This document shows, piece after piece, positions 42,746-51,581 of a stretch of DNA of 64,000 bases. A program made the translations under genes and the position numbers. The stretch lies in the NCBI GenBank assembly GCA_023898405.1, contig CP060221.1, positions 248,001-312,000 on the forward strand, in the 5' to 3' direction. This DNA is from Myxococcales bacterium (GTDB taxonomy: Bacteria > Myxococcota > UBA727 > JABDBI01). The stretch's first letter is position 1. Each line of letters opens with the position of its first letter. The notes under the pieces were generated by a model. It was not told where the DNA came from, searched no databases, and saw only the letters and a list, made by a program, of their open reading frames with translations.

Positions 42746-44710
42746 ATGTCTAAAGAAAATTCCATTCACATAAAGCTTGATCCAAGTAAACGGGTATTAT
42801 TTCTTACAAAGGATCTGTCACTGATTGCCAAGCAGCTCAATGACGGCCTCGATTTATCCATGAGTGAGCTTAGGCCAAGCGATCTATTGGATGATATTAA
42901 TACCGACATCATGACACCTGCATGGGTTTGCTTTCATCATGATCCCAAAGAGATTGCTAAAAGGGCTTATGCTGGTCTCATGTATAATAACGAGCGTGTT
43001 TTTCAAGACAACGCTTTACTAAAGGGCAATTTCCAGGCCATTGTCAGCGGTGAACGTAAGGGGACTGGATCTTCCAGAGAAACTGCGGCCCAGTGTGAAA
43101 AATTTAGCGGAGTTGGCTTGATTTTTGCCGCATCCTTCGCTCCCATCCACCAACGAAACAATATTAATCTCGGCCAAATAATGGGCAACTACGAATTATT
43201 GCGGCGACTTGAAGCAGGAGAATCTATTGCATTAGAAGAATTTCTCGAGCCATTCGATGAATTTTCACGCCATGTTCTACGAGCAGGAGGTTTATTTAAT
43301 TTTCTTAATCAATTTCAGGAACAACAAAAAACTTCGCCAGCGATTCTCTCTGAAGTTCCCATGACTATGGCCCAAAAAATTATGGCGAAAAAATTGCTAA
43401 ATAGTGATATCCAGCCGCTACAAAACGGCCAAAGTACTGTTGCTCACGTTGATGGCGGCTATTCACATGAGTTTACTTCGGCTCAAGTGCATCAATTTCT
43501 TATTCAAGAGTACGGCGAGCACTATAAAATTAAAAATGCTCAGCGTTTCGCCGCGTTTGAAGACCATCTTATCTATGCTGATGAAGTACCAAAATATGCT
43601 CCTTACAAAGATCTGATTGATGAACTACGATCACAGCAAAAACAATTTATAGCTCACACGGGTATAAGAGATTATTCAGCCACACAAAAAATCTCGCCAG
43701 GTATTTGCCACGAAGTTGCCCGGCAGGAATTTATTTTGCCTGGCGATTTTATCCAGGCGACCGACAGTCATACGTGCATGGGGGGAGCACTAAATGCATT
43801 TGCCTTTGGCATTGGTGCCACGGAATATGCGGCACTCTTGGCAACTGGTCTTTCAGTTGTAAGCGTACCGCCTTCCGTTCGTTTTGATCTTAACGGTTCG
43901 CTAGCAAAAAACTGCAGTGCCAAAGATGTCATGCTCTACATCTTGCTAAATTTCAGTAAAGATGGCCTCACCTTGAACAAAGTTATGGAGTTTGGTGGTG
44001 AAGGTCTTCATCAACTCAGCATTGATGAAAGAGCTACTCTTTGTAACATGGCTACCGAATGTGGAGCCAAAACTGGTATTTGTGAACCAGATCAAAAACT
44101 TGTCGACTGGCTGTTAGAAAAACGAAAGGAGCATAACTCGCAATCGCTAACAAAACTTTTATCCATGCCCGATAAAAACTGTCACTACGAAGCACGCTAT
44201 TCTATTGACTTATCAAAAATAGAACCAATGGTAGCTCACCCTGGCAATCCTGACTTAGGTATCCCCTCGGACCCAACCAATGGTGAATTAATTAAAAATT
44301 TAGGGGAAATCCCTATTGATATTGCCTATGGCGGTTCGTGCACTGCAGGAAAATATGATGATATAGAAATGTATGCTCGTGTAGTGAGCGATGCTTTAAC
44401 TCAAGGCAAAAAAGTTCACGACAAAGTTAAATTTTATATTCAATATGGCTCCAAAGATGTTGATTCCTACGCAAAACTCAAAGGCTTTCATGATCTTTTT
44501 CTTAAGGCAGGCATTAAAGTTATTTCTCCTGGGTGCGGTGCCTGTATTGGCTGCGGCCCTGGCGTGAGCAGCGATAAAAATCAAGTCAGCATCTCTGCCA
44601 TCAATCGAAATTTCCAGGGGCGTTCGGGTCCAGGAAAACTTTACCTCGCCTCACCCTTAAGCGTAGCTGCCTCTGCTTTCGCAGGTAAAATTGTTGCCTG
44701 GCGGCAATAG
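42746..44710 (+). CDS. Aconitase/isopropylmalate-dehydratase family protein with swivel domain first
   Basis: Fe-S hydro-lyase of 654 residues. The first ~200 residues form the swivel (LeuD-like) domain, seen from SGERKGTGSSRETA and IFAASFAPIHQRNNINLGQI. A complete large-subunit (LeuC-like) part follows: MTMAQKIMAKKLL, DSHTCMGGALNAFAFGIGAT, GSCTAGKYDDIEMYARVV and SPGCGACIGCGPG with the cluster cysteines. Most fused aconitases have the swivel last; AcnB has it before the catalytic part but adds a HEAT-like domain, absent here. AAGGTG precedes the ATG. With gltA in the window it is the likely aconitase of the TCA cycle; an isopropylmalate or homoaconitate substrate cannot be ruled out, though no leu genes are nearby. 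Confidence 0.85.
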   Translation: MSKENSIHIKLDPSKRVLFLTKDLSLIAKQLNDGLDLSMSELRPSDLLDDINTDIMTPAWVCFHHDPKEIAKRAYAGLMYNNERVFQDNALLKGNFQAIVSGERKGTGSSRETAAQCEKFSGVGLIFAASFAPIHQRNNINLGQIMGNYELLRRLEAGESIALEEFLEPFDEFSRHVLRAGGLFNFLNQFQEQQKTSPAILSEVPMTMAQKIMAKKLLNSDIQPLQNGQSTVAHVDGGYSHEFTSAQVHQFLIQEYGEHYKIKNAQRFAAFEDHLIYADEVPKYAPYKDLIDELRSQQKQFIAHTGIRDYSATQKISPGICHEVARQEFILPGDFIQATDSHTCMGGALNAFAFGIGATEYAALLATGLSVVSVPPSVRFDLNGSLAKNCSAKDVMLYILLNFSKDGLTLNKVMEFGGEGLHQLSIDERATLCNMATECGAKTGICEPDQKLVDWLLEKRKEHNSQSLTKLLSMPDKNCHYEARYSIDLSKIEPMVAHPGNPDLGIPSDPTNGELIKNLGEIPIDIAYGGSCTAGKYDDIEMYARVVSDALTQGKKVHDKVKFYIQYGSKDVDSYAKLKGFHDLFLKAGIKVISPGCGACIGCGPGVSSDKNQVSISAINRNFQGRSGPGKLYLASPLSVAASAFAGKIVAWRQ

Positions 44711-44842
44711 ATGCCAAGCGCTACCTAATGCCTTGAGATGCTGTTTTGCACGTATTTTTTGGCCGCCTTCGAAATCTATAAATGTTTAAGTCAAAGTTTT
44801 ACGAATAAAACCTAGACCCAAGAGATTCTCATGGCATTAACA

Positions 44843-46198
44843 TTACTCAACGTTGCTTATGCATTTGCAACAATATTTAGGCAAAGTTCCTACGTGCGTT
44901 CTTAGATCTATGCCACCAAAAGAGTGATTAAGAAGCTTCCATGATCCAGGGTTCTCTCCCTTTAGAGGCTGGTCGCGTAAGGTATAGGAGATGCTTTTTT
45001 TCTCAACTGTATCGATATCACCATTCGGCATGGTTCGCTCTCCCTTTATAGTTATCGAAGTTTTTTGACATAATCTTAAAGTGTAAATGCCTTTTTCTTT
45101 GCCATAACCTTTGTTAATAGCAAGAAGTCCATCTTCATGTGACACTTCATAGACTTCACAGTTATAGCACACGCGAAGGCATTCTTGTGGGACTTCCCTT
45201 TCTTCTCCCTTGCCGCCCCACTCACCGCCGATCTGATACACAGGCGTATAGATTTCTTCATAGGTTGTCCTTTCTTTTTGTCCTTCGTGATTTTTTTCAA
45301 GTTTGCCTATAGTTTTCTTATGGGTTCGGAATTTATAATTTTGTGTTGATTCCGAGTAGAAAACATAATGTTGCCCTTCTATTACCATTCCCCAGAGTTT
45401 AATGAATTCCTTTTTCTTTGTTCTGTCATTATATCTTTCTAAGGCCAGCGATTGGTCAACGAATACGTGGCTTCTCCAAATTCCTTGAAAATTGACCATC
45501 AACATGACGAAGGATTTTCCACTATTTTCCACATATATTTCAGTTAATTTCCCAAAAATGGGATCTTTTGGTTTTTGTTCCTTCATTTGTTGAAGAGCAC
45601 TAATTTGTTCGACAACTAAGGGATCTTTGAGGCCGCTATTCAAGGCGTTCAATGCTAAGAGATTAAGCTTTTGATCTATTGTTTCGTGCTTCAGCATGGG
45701 CACCATTTTTATTCCCTGGCGTGCACAATAATCCTCCAGTTTTCTTTCATCAAAGGCTTGCTGGTACCCCTCCTTATCTAAGGGCATTTGTGACATCTGC
45801 TTGATGGGTTCTTCATAAACAGTATTATCAATGCGTTGATAGCTTAGCTTATTATCCGGCCCGTTAACTTGTGGTTTATAGTGTGATATGGCTTGACGTG
45901 TCACTACATACTCAATCCCGTCATAAGTAAATCGAGAAGAATATGTTGTCGTTGTAAATTTTAGGGCGTTGTTATGAACTCGTTTATGAGGCGCGAAGTA
46001 GAGAGCTTTGAAATTATCACTGTCTGAGACAGCAAACATTGCCTGTCCCGATTCCCGATTTTTCGTTACAAACTCAACCGTCAGATTTTCATTGGGTGGT
46101 TGTAAATCCAAATTTTCTGAGTTCATAGAATCGATAGCTAAGGCGCTGAAACAAAATAGAATGCTACTTAATACAATCCATCTACCTTTTTGAATCAT
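44843..46198 (-). CDS. Hypothetical exported protein with C-terminal Cys clusters
   Basis: Unrecognised protein of 451 residues. Signal peptide (IVLSSILFCFSALA) and GGAG before the ATG. The N-terminal two thirds are charged and mostly beta-like, without Cys. Cys pairs appear late: CLRVCYNCEVYE (~350) and KYCCKCISNVE at the very end. It is the last of three exported Cys-bearing proteins on this strand, with an IS6-type relic upstream. No function can be assigned. Confidence 0.7.
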   Translation of the reverse strand: MIQKGRWIVLSSILFCFSALAIDSMNSENLDLQPPNENLTVEFVTKNRESGQAMFAVSDSDNFKALYFAPHKRVHNNALKFTTTTYSSRFTYDGIEYVVTRQAISHYKPQVNGPDNKLSYQRIDNTVYEEPIKQMSQMPLDKEGYQQAFDERKLEDYCARQGIKMVPMLKHETIDQKLNLLALNALNSGLKDPLVVEQISALQQMKEQKPKDPIFGKLTEIYVENSGKSFVMLMVNFQGIWRSHVFVDQSLALERYNDRTKKKEFIKLWGMVIEGQHYVFYSESTQNYKFRTHKKTIGKLEKNHEGQKERTTYEEIYTPVYQIGGEWGGKGEEREVPQECLRVCYNCEVYEVSHEDGLLAINKGYGKEKGIYTLRLCQKTSITIKGERTMPNGDIDTVEKKSISYTLRDQPLKGENPGSWKLLNHSFGGIDLRTHVGTLPKYCCKCISNVE

Positions 46199-46277
46199 TT
46201 CTTTCTCCTACAAACTGGATGGTAACGCGAAAATAAAAGGCTCTAGAAAACCTCTGTCGACACTTTAGCTTTTGATT

Positions 46278-46440
46278 CATGAAATTCAATTACTGCTACT
46301 TCAGCAAACAGATTATTTTGACGAGTATCCGTTGAGCTACCACCATATTGAAAAGCTGATGAAAAAGCGTGGAATATCCATGGACCATACGACTATCACT
46401 GGTATTTGGACCATTTCAATGTCAGTTAGAAGGTTCTGAG
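46278..46440 (+). pseudogene. Remnant of an IS6-family transposase
   Basis: In one forward frame, from about 46278, the translation contains DYFDEYPLSYHHIEKLMKKR followed by GISMDHTTI, closely matching the conserved start of IS6/IS26-type transposases (WY-x-RY-x-LSYRDLEE-x-M-x-ERG-x-x-VDHTTI). The frame stops soon after and no catalytic DDE part or inverted repeats remain. A decayed insertion in an accessory region. Confidence 0.6.
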
Positions 46441-46553
46441 CAAATTAATAAAGCGCAAAATCCTTAGCGTGAGTTTTCGCAGATTTTAACTTTCCCTTAA
46501 ACAAGGCATTTATCAGGCTCGGTAGGATAACCTCAGATTTGGATGAGAAAGAC

Positions 46554-46919
46554 CTAAGAATCACAGTCTCCCTCAACCAACTCACCCAAAATCTCGCAAC
46601 ATGCTACACAGCACATGCCAGTAATTTTTAAACAACCGCAAAGACATCTGCCGCAGCCACTGCAACAAGTTTCCATTTTGTCGGAAACGTCACAGGTTCG
46701 ACAGGGCTCACACTGATTGCAAGTGAAAATAGAAAATAATTTGGGGCAAAGGTAACCCAAATAATCTGTAATGCCCGATTGCTCGTTAACCTCAACTTCA
46801 GACATTTCTTCATCATTTGCATCTATTTCTTTCATTTCACCAGCAAATATATTGCTGCAAAAAAATAAGATGACCAAGGTGGAAAATATACTCTTTGCTG
46901 AGCGTATAACAAACTTCAT
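46554..46919 (-). CDS. Small exported Cys-rich protein
   Basis: Unrecognised 121-residue protein with signal peptide (STLVILFFCSNIFA) and AGGAG before the ATG. After an acidic stretch (EIDANDEEMSEVEV) the C-terminal half contains about 16 Cys in dense clusters (CNQCEPCRTCDVSDKMETCC, then SGCGRCLCGC and MCCVACC). Such density means many disulphides or bound metal. Hydrophobic residues between the late clusters could make it membrane-associated. Confidence 0.7.
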   Translation of the reverse strand: MKFVIRSAKSIFSTLVILFFCSNIFAGEMKEIDANDEEMSEVEVNEQSGITDYLGYLCPKLFSIFTCNQCEPCRTCDVSDKMETCCSGCGRCLCGCLKITGMCCVACCEILGELVEGDCDS

Positions 46920-46984
46920 GAAAGTACTCCTAAAAGTTTAAGTTACCTTTAATAAGATTATTAATGCTGAACGCCTAAAAAGTA

Positions 46985-47431
46985 TCAATGATAATATTCG
47001 TAGAGCGTGGTGCGAGAAAAGCCTAAACACTTCTCCAGCTGAGCTCCACAGTTGCGCCATCCACATCTGTCACAATCAGGATTATCATGCCAACAAAGCC
47101 ACTTACTACAGTTATCTTTGCCGCATGCAGTGAATGCTCCGAAACAAGAACCACACTTAGGAGTTAAATTAGGGAAAAGATGACGAATACAGTTAACGGT
47201 ATTTTTGCTATCTCCCCATGTTTTTCTAGAACACATTCTCCACTGTAAAGAAAAAGCTTTATTCTGAGAAAAACTTTTAAAATCCATCTCGTCACATCTC
47301 TCGCTTGGCCATGGTTTTTCTTCATTTTTTTTTGTGTTTTGTTTTAGCATTCTTGCTGGCGCGGGTGGAATATCAAAAATCTCAGCACACCCACCCTGTA
47401 AAAATAAAAAGATAGAAAGGACCCTTAGCAT
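46985..47431 (-). CDS. Cys-rich lipoprotein
   Basis: Unrecognised 148-residue protein. ATG 47431 with AGGG upstream is preferred over TTG 47449; it gives a good lipoprotein signal (LRVLSIFLFLQGGC). The C-terminal ~55 residues have regularly spaced Cys (CGSCFGAFTACGKDNCSKWL, then CWHDNPDCDRCGWRNCGAQL and EKCLG), so a compact disulphide-bonded domain is likely. Neighbour of two other exported Cys-bearing proteins; they may form a functional group. Confidence 0.7.
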   Translation of the reverse strand: MLRVLSIFLFLQGGCAEIFDIPPAPARMLKQNTKKNEEKPWPSERCDEMDFKSFSQNKAFSLQWRMCSRKTWGDSKNTVNCIRHLFPNLTPKCGSCFGAFTACGKDNCSKWLCWHDNPDCDRCGWRNCGAQLEKCLGFSRTTLYEYYH

Positions 47432-47491
47432 TGATTTCCCTTGCTGCAAAAAAGGTTTTATTAGTTCTCGCAGTGAGCAACATTACGAATT

Positions 47492-48190
47492 CTAACTTTG
47501 CTGTGAGCTTATTTTAGCCATAACCTGTTGCAAATCTTGCCACACTTCTTTTTTGGCCGGAGGATTTCTTAACAAATAGGCTGGATGGAAAGTCGGCATA
47601 AAGTCTATCCCCTCATATTCATGCCACTCACCTCGAATTTTAGACATTGCTACCTTGGTCTGCAACAAAGTTTGGCAGGCGTAACGTCCAAGCCCAACAA
47701 TAATTTGAGGTTTGATCAAAGAAAGCTGTTGTTTTAAGAAAGGCTCGCAAGCAGCGATTTCATCTATTTCTGGGTCGCGATTTTTTGGTGGCCTGCATTT
47801 GACAACGTTGCAAATATAAACATCTTCTCTTTTTAAACCCATTGCCTCAATCATTTTGGTTAACAATTGCCCAGCTCTACCAACAAATGGCTCTCCTGAA
47901 AGGTCCTCATCACGCCCTGGAGCTTCGCCTACAAATATAAGTTTTGCATGTCTATTTCCCGTCCCAAATACCACATTTGTTCGTGTTTGATAAAGCTTAC
48001 ATTTTTCGCAATTACTAAGTTTTATCTTTAAAGCTTCTAAGCAATCATTATTATCACTTGTCGAATAAGGCATTTTTTCTATGTTTTCCTCTGATTTTGG
48101 CAAATATGTCATACCACTTTCTCCTAACAATTCAAGGCGACATTTAAGACTACTTACTAAACGGAATAACTCTTCATTAAATTCGCTCAT
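47492..48190 (-). CDS. Uracil-DNA glycosylase, family 4 (Fe-S type)
   Basis: Base-excision repair enzyme (232 residues) removing uracil from DNA. Family-4 signatures: CEKCKLYQTRTNVVFGTGN with the first two cluster Cys, LIFVGEAPGRDEDLSGEPFV (active-site motif), NVVKCRPPKNRDP with further cluster Cys, and FHPAYLLRNP (motif with catalytic His). The N-terminal ~50 residues are an extension similar to that in SPO1 DNA-polymerase-like family-4 proteins. ATG 48190 with GAGAG upstream; a GTG at 48199 is possible. Confidence 0.93.
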   Translation of the reverse strand: MSEFNEELFRLVSSLKCRLELLGESGMTYLPKSEENIEKMPYSTSDNNDCLEALKIKLSNCEKCKLYQTRTNVVFGTGNRHAKLIFVGEAPGRDEDLSGEPFVGRAGQLLTKMIEAMGLKREDVYICNVVKCRPPKNRDPEIDEIAACEPFLKQQLSLIKPQIIVGLGRYACQTLLQTKVAMSKIRGEWHEYEGIDFMPTFHPAYLLRNPPAKKEVWQDLQQVMAKISSQQS

Positions 48191-48370
48191 ATTCAACACT
48201 CTCTCAACATAATACTTCCCTTATTTAAACAATAATCACCTGGCGGCTTATTATAATTTTTATACAACACATGTTTGACCATTTATTTTCATATAAGTTA
48301 CCATCCTATTTAGAGTTATTTTTTTAACTCTAAAAATTCACAACAACAAAGACTGTTAGGAGATTTTCTC

Positions 48371-48901
48371 TTGCATACAAAAACTGAAGAGCCATCTCAA
48401 AAGAATCCTCCATTAAAAAAGCTTACTAATCGAAAAAAAGATTTAGGAGCTTCTTATAAAAAACGTTCACAAACCCTATCAACGCGGCGCATGGCTCGGG
48501 AACATCGCAAAATGCGTTCCTTAGGTGAGCTTGAAAATGTCAATAATCTTGTTCATCCTACTTCACGGTCACAATGCGTCAATATGCCCCGCCCATGCCT
48601 CTATGTTTCATGCAGACACCATCTTTATTTGGACGTCAATGAAGAAACTGGCTCTGTAAAATTTAATTTTCCAGACAAAGAAGTTTGGGAACTTGAGGAA
48701 ACATGCGCGCTTGATGTTGCCGATCGCGGAGGCATCACACTCGAGGAGGTAGGCTGCATCATGAACCTTACTCGCGAACGAATAAGACAGCTTGAACTTT
48801 CTGGTTTAGAAAAACTCAAACATCACGCTCGAGGTGAGGATAACTTAGAAACTTATGCACGATGGGATCCTTCTTTTGATGAAAATAGCTCGTGTAACTA
48901 A
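48371..48901 (+). CDS. Sigma-70 region 4-like DNA-binding protein
   Basis: Protein of 176 residues with a basic, disordered N-terminus (~1-65) and a C-terminal helix-turn-helix typical of sigma region 4 (GGITLEEVGCIMNLTRERIR followed by QLELSGLEKLK). Regions 2 and 3 of a sigma factor are missing, so it is not a sigma factor itself. A conserved middle block (RPCLYVSCRHHLYLDVNEET; ELEETCALDVADRGG) matches a family I associate with Myxococcota and relatives. Start is TTG at 48371, 8 nt after AGGAG. It may bind promoters or RNA polymerase, but the role is unknown. Confidence 0.82.
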   Translation: MHTKTEEPSQKNPPLKKLTNRKKDLGASYKKRSQTLSTRRMAREHRKMRSLGELENVNNLVHPTSRSQCVNMPRPCLYVSCRHHLYLDVNEETGSVKFNFPDKEVWELEETCALDVADRGGITLEEVGCIMNLTRERIRQLELSGLEKLKHHARGEDNLETYARWDPSFDENSSCN

Positions 48902-48961
48902 TAAGTCTTGAACATTTTTTTTAGGGCGGCAGGCTGAAAAAAAATTTTGTTAGGAGCTCTT

Positions 48962-50548
48962 ATGACAAAATCTACGCCGATCGCCCGGGCACTTATTTCC
49001 GTATTTGATAAAAGCAATCTTTTGCAGCTGGCAACTTTTTTAAAAGAACAAAATATTCTTATGATCAGCACGGGTGGCACCGCTCGATTTCTTGAGCAGA
49101 ATAATTTCTGTGTCACCGATATTGGTAGCGTTGGGCAGTTTCCTGAAATTCTTGATGGCCGTGTAAAAACCCTAAACCCACGAATTCACGCAGGAATTTT
49201 ATGTGATCGCTCCAAAACTGATCACGTGGATACTCTAACCCAACTCGATATTCCCCCCATCGATCTTGTTGTATGCAATCTCTATCCCTTTTCTCAGGTT
49301 GCCACCTCCCACCCTGACGACTTAGCTAAAATGATTGAGCACATTGATATTGGTGGACCAACGATGTTGCGAGCTGCTGCCAAAAACCATCAACATGTTG
49401 TCGTTTTAAATAATCCTTACTCCTATAACAATTTCATTGAGCACTACAAAATTCATCAAGGCACGACACTGGATTTTCGCCAAGACTGCGCAGTCCAGGT
49501 ATTTAGAGAAACCAATCAATACGATGCATATATCGAAAAGACGCTGATACAAAAATTTTCTGCACCTCAAACTAAAAGCCCAAGCTTTTCATATACTCAT
49601 TGCCATTCTCTTCGCTATGGAGAAAATCCTCATCAACAGGCGTCATTGTACAAAGATGAGTCCATACTCGATACCGAGCTCAACTTATCTAAAGTCTCTC
49701 CTCTGCAAGGCAAAGAACTTTCCTATAATAATTTTCTTGATATGCAAAATGCAGTATGGGCACTTAGATGTCTAATGGAAAACAACACTTCAGCAACAAC
49801 TGGCGCTGTGGTGATCAAACATGGAATTCCTTGCGGTGCTGCTTTGAGCAACAATCAAAGTGAGTCTCTAAAAATGGCTATCGCCTGTGATGAAAAAAGT
49901 GCCTTCGGAGGAATCATTGCTCTTTCGAATAGCTGCGATGAGCATAGTGCTCACCTTATAACTGCTGGATTTTTTGAAGTAGTCATAGCTAAAGAATTTA
50001 GTGATACAGCACTTAATATTTTGACAAAGAAACCACAGCTTCGTTTAGTAGCTCTTAAAAATATTCTCTCAGCTAAACTTCCTCATTTTGCCACTCGAAG
50101 TATTTTTGGCGGTGCTTTGGTTCAAGATTACGATTCAGCTCAAATCAACAAAGAAACTTGGAGCATCGTTACTCGCAAACAACCTTCAGATGTTGACATG
50201 GCGGCTATGGAATTTGCTTTTCGCATGGTTATTCCCACACCAAGCAATGCTATAACCATAGCTTCATCTTGCAAGCTCCTAGGTGTTGGTGCGGGCCAAC
50301 CCAACCGCGTACAATCGACTAAACTTGCGATTGAAGGTGCTAAGGAGAGGGATTTTTGTTTGGAACATGCAGCACTTGCCTCAGATGCATTTTTTCCTTT
50401 TGATGACAGCATCCGTTATGCTGCTCAGCACGGCATCAAGCTTATCATTCAGCCTGGCGGTTCTATCAAAGATAAAGACGTTATCAAAACTGCTGATGAG
50501 CTCGGATTATGTATGCTCTTTACTCACCAACGTCATTTTAAACATTAA
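48962..50548 (+). CDS. purH: Bifunctional AICAR transformylase / IMP cyclohydrolase
   Basis: Catalyses the last two steps of IMP synthesis. The N-terminal MGS-like cyclohydrolase domain (~1-195) shows ARALISVFDKSNLLQLATFL, STGGTARFLEQNN and DGRVKTLNPRIHAGIL. The C-terminal transformylase domain has LRYGENPHQQASLY, QGKELSYNNFLDMQNA and the catalytic VVIKHGIPCGAAL. Length (528) is normal. ATG 48962 with AGGAG upstream is preferred over an upstream start at 48947. It is 61 bp downstream of the sigma-like gene. Confidence 0.97.
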   Translation: MTKSTPIARALISVFDKSNLLQLATFLKEQNILMISTGGTARFLEQNNFCVTDIGSVGQFPEILDGRVKTLNPRIHAGILCDRSKTDHVDTLTQLDIPPIDLVVCNLYPFSQVATSHPDDLAKMIEHIDIGGPTMLRAAAKNHQHVVVLNNPYSYNNFIEHYKIHQGTTLDFRQDCAVQVFRETNQYDAYIEKTLIQKFSAPQTKSPSFSYTHCHSLRYGENPHQQASLYKDESILDTELNLSKVSPLQGKELSYNNFLDMQNAVWALRCLMENNTSATTGAVVIKHGIPCGAALSNNQSESLKMAIACDEKSAFGGIIALSNSCDEHSAHLITAGFFEVVIAKEFSDTALNILTKKPQLRLVALKNILSAKLPHFATRSIFGGALVQDYDSAQINKETWSIVTRKQPSDVDMAAMEFAFRMVIPTPSNAITIASSCKLLGVGAGQPNRVQSTKLAIEGAKERDFCLEHAALASDAFFPFDDSIRYAAQHGIKLIIQPGGSIKDKDVIKTADELGLCMLFTHQRHFKH

Positions 50549-50597
50549 TTAAAAAATTTCTTGCACGCTCCAAGTGTAGGTTACTAAAAAATCCTCG

Positions 50598-51503
50598 ATG
50601 TGGAGCGAGCAAAAAATAATTTGTATAAGAGAATTTACCTTTTATCTGAGTTTTGTACTCAGCTTGACCTTTTATAGCTGTGAAAAGAATCAAGATCTTG
50701 AGGAAAATTCTCTCCAAGCACTAAGCCTTTCAGTTGACGGTGCCAGCAGTAATATTGTGCAGATCTCTTTAGGTGGTGGGCACCGCTGTTCGATCGATTA
50801 CACTCAACAGCTTAGATGCGAGGGCAGCAACCTATTTGGTCAACTTAACATCCCAAATGGAAACTATCGTTCGGTGAGCGCCGGTGGCTTACATACGTGT
50901 GCCATAACTACCGATGATAGAACTGTGTGCGTTGGTGATAACGCAGCAGGGCAAGCACCCTCGTCAATAGAGCATCAATTCATATCTCTCAGCGCAGGTG
51001 CCTTTCACACATGTGGTATTGATCAAAACCATCAACTTTTTTGTTTTGGCTCGAATATGTTTTTTCAATCGAGTCCTCCTCATGGTAAATATTTTGTAGC
51101 AGTAAGCTCTGGTGGCTTTCACACCTGTGCCCTTGATGATTCAGGAAAAGCTTACTGTTTTGGCGATGATAGTAGAGGACAGTCCTCTCCACCGCCAGAT
51201 GTGCGATTTAAATCCATATCTGCAGGCTATGATCATACCTGCGGTATCGATATAGACAATAAACTTCATTGTTTTGGCGATTCCTCATTAGATCGCTTTC
51301 CCAAAAACAAAGACCAAGAATATTACAGTGTAAGCTCAGGTGGTTTTCATACTTGTCTAACGACTACTCAGAAACAAATTGTTTGTTTTGGCAAAAATAT
51401 TAATGACGCTATCGATATTAACACCCACATAAAAAGTATGGCGAGCGGCATGTTTGGTCTGTGCTACATTGATCAGGAAAATCATCTTTCATGCGCTGAG
51501 TAA
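50598..51503 (+). CDS. RCC1-repeat exported (lipo)protein
   Basis: Protein of 301 residues. The N-terminal hydrophobic stretch (FYLSFVLSLTFYSC) is a probable export signal with a weak lipobox. From residue ~55 it consists of about seven repeats of the form S-x-GG-x-HTCAI-x-x-D-x-x-x-x-CFG-x-x-x-x-GQ-x-x-P (SAGGLHTCAITTDDRTVCVG; SSGGFHTCALDDSGKAYCFG), the bacterial RCC1 beta-propeller unit with paired Cys in each blade. Such proteins are often surface adhesins or binding scaffolds. No ribosome site at ATG 50598, so the start is uncertain. Confidence 0.85.
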   Translation: MWSEQKIICIREFTFYLSFVLSLTFYSCEKNQDLEENSLQALSLSVDGASSNIVQISLGGGHRCSIDYTQQLRCEGSNLFGQLNIPNGNYRSVSAGGLHTCAITTDDRTVCVGDNAAGQAPSSIEHQFISLSAGAFHTCGIDQNHQLFCFGSNMFFQSSPPHGKYFVAVSSGGFHTCALDDSGKAYCFGDDSRGQSSPPPDVRFKSISAGYDHTCGIDIDNKLHCFGDSSLDRFPKNKDQEYYSVSSGGFHTCLTTTQKQIVCFGKNINDAIDINTHIKSMASGMFGLCYIDQENHLSCAE

Positions 51504-51581
51504 AAATAATGAGCCCCTCTTAACAAATGAAAGTACTTTTCCTATTCAGATAATTCATTTGTGTTCGGAGGCTTATTAGAT

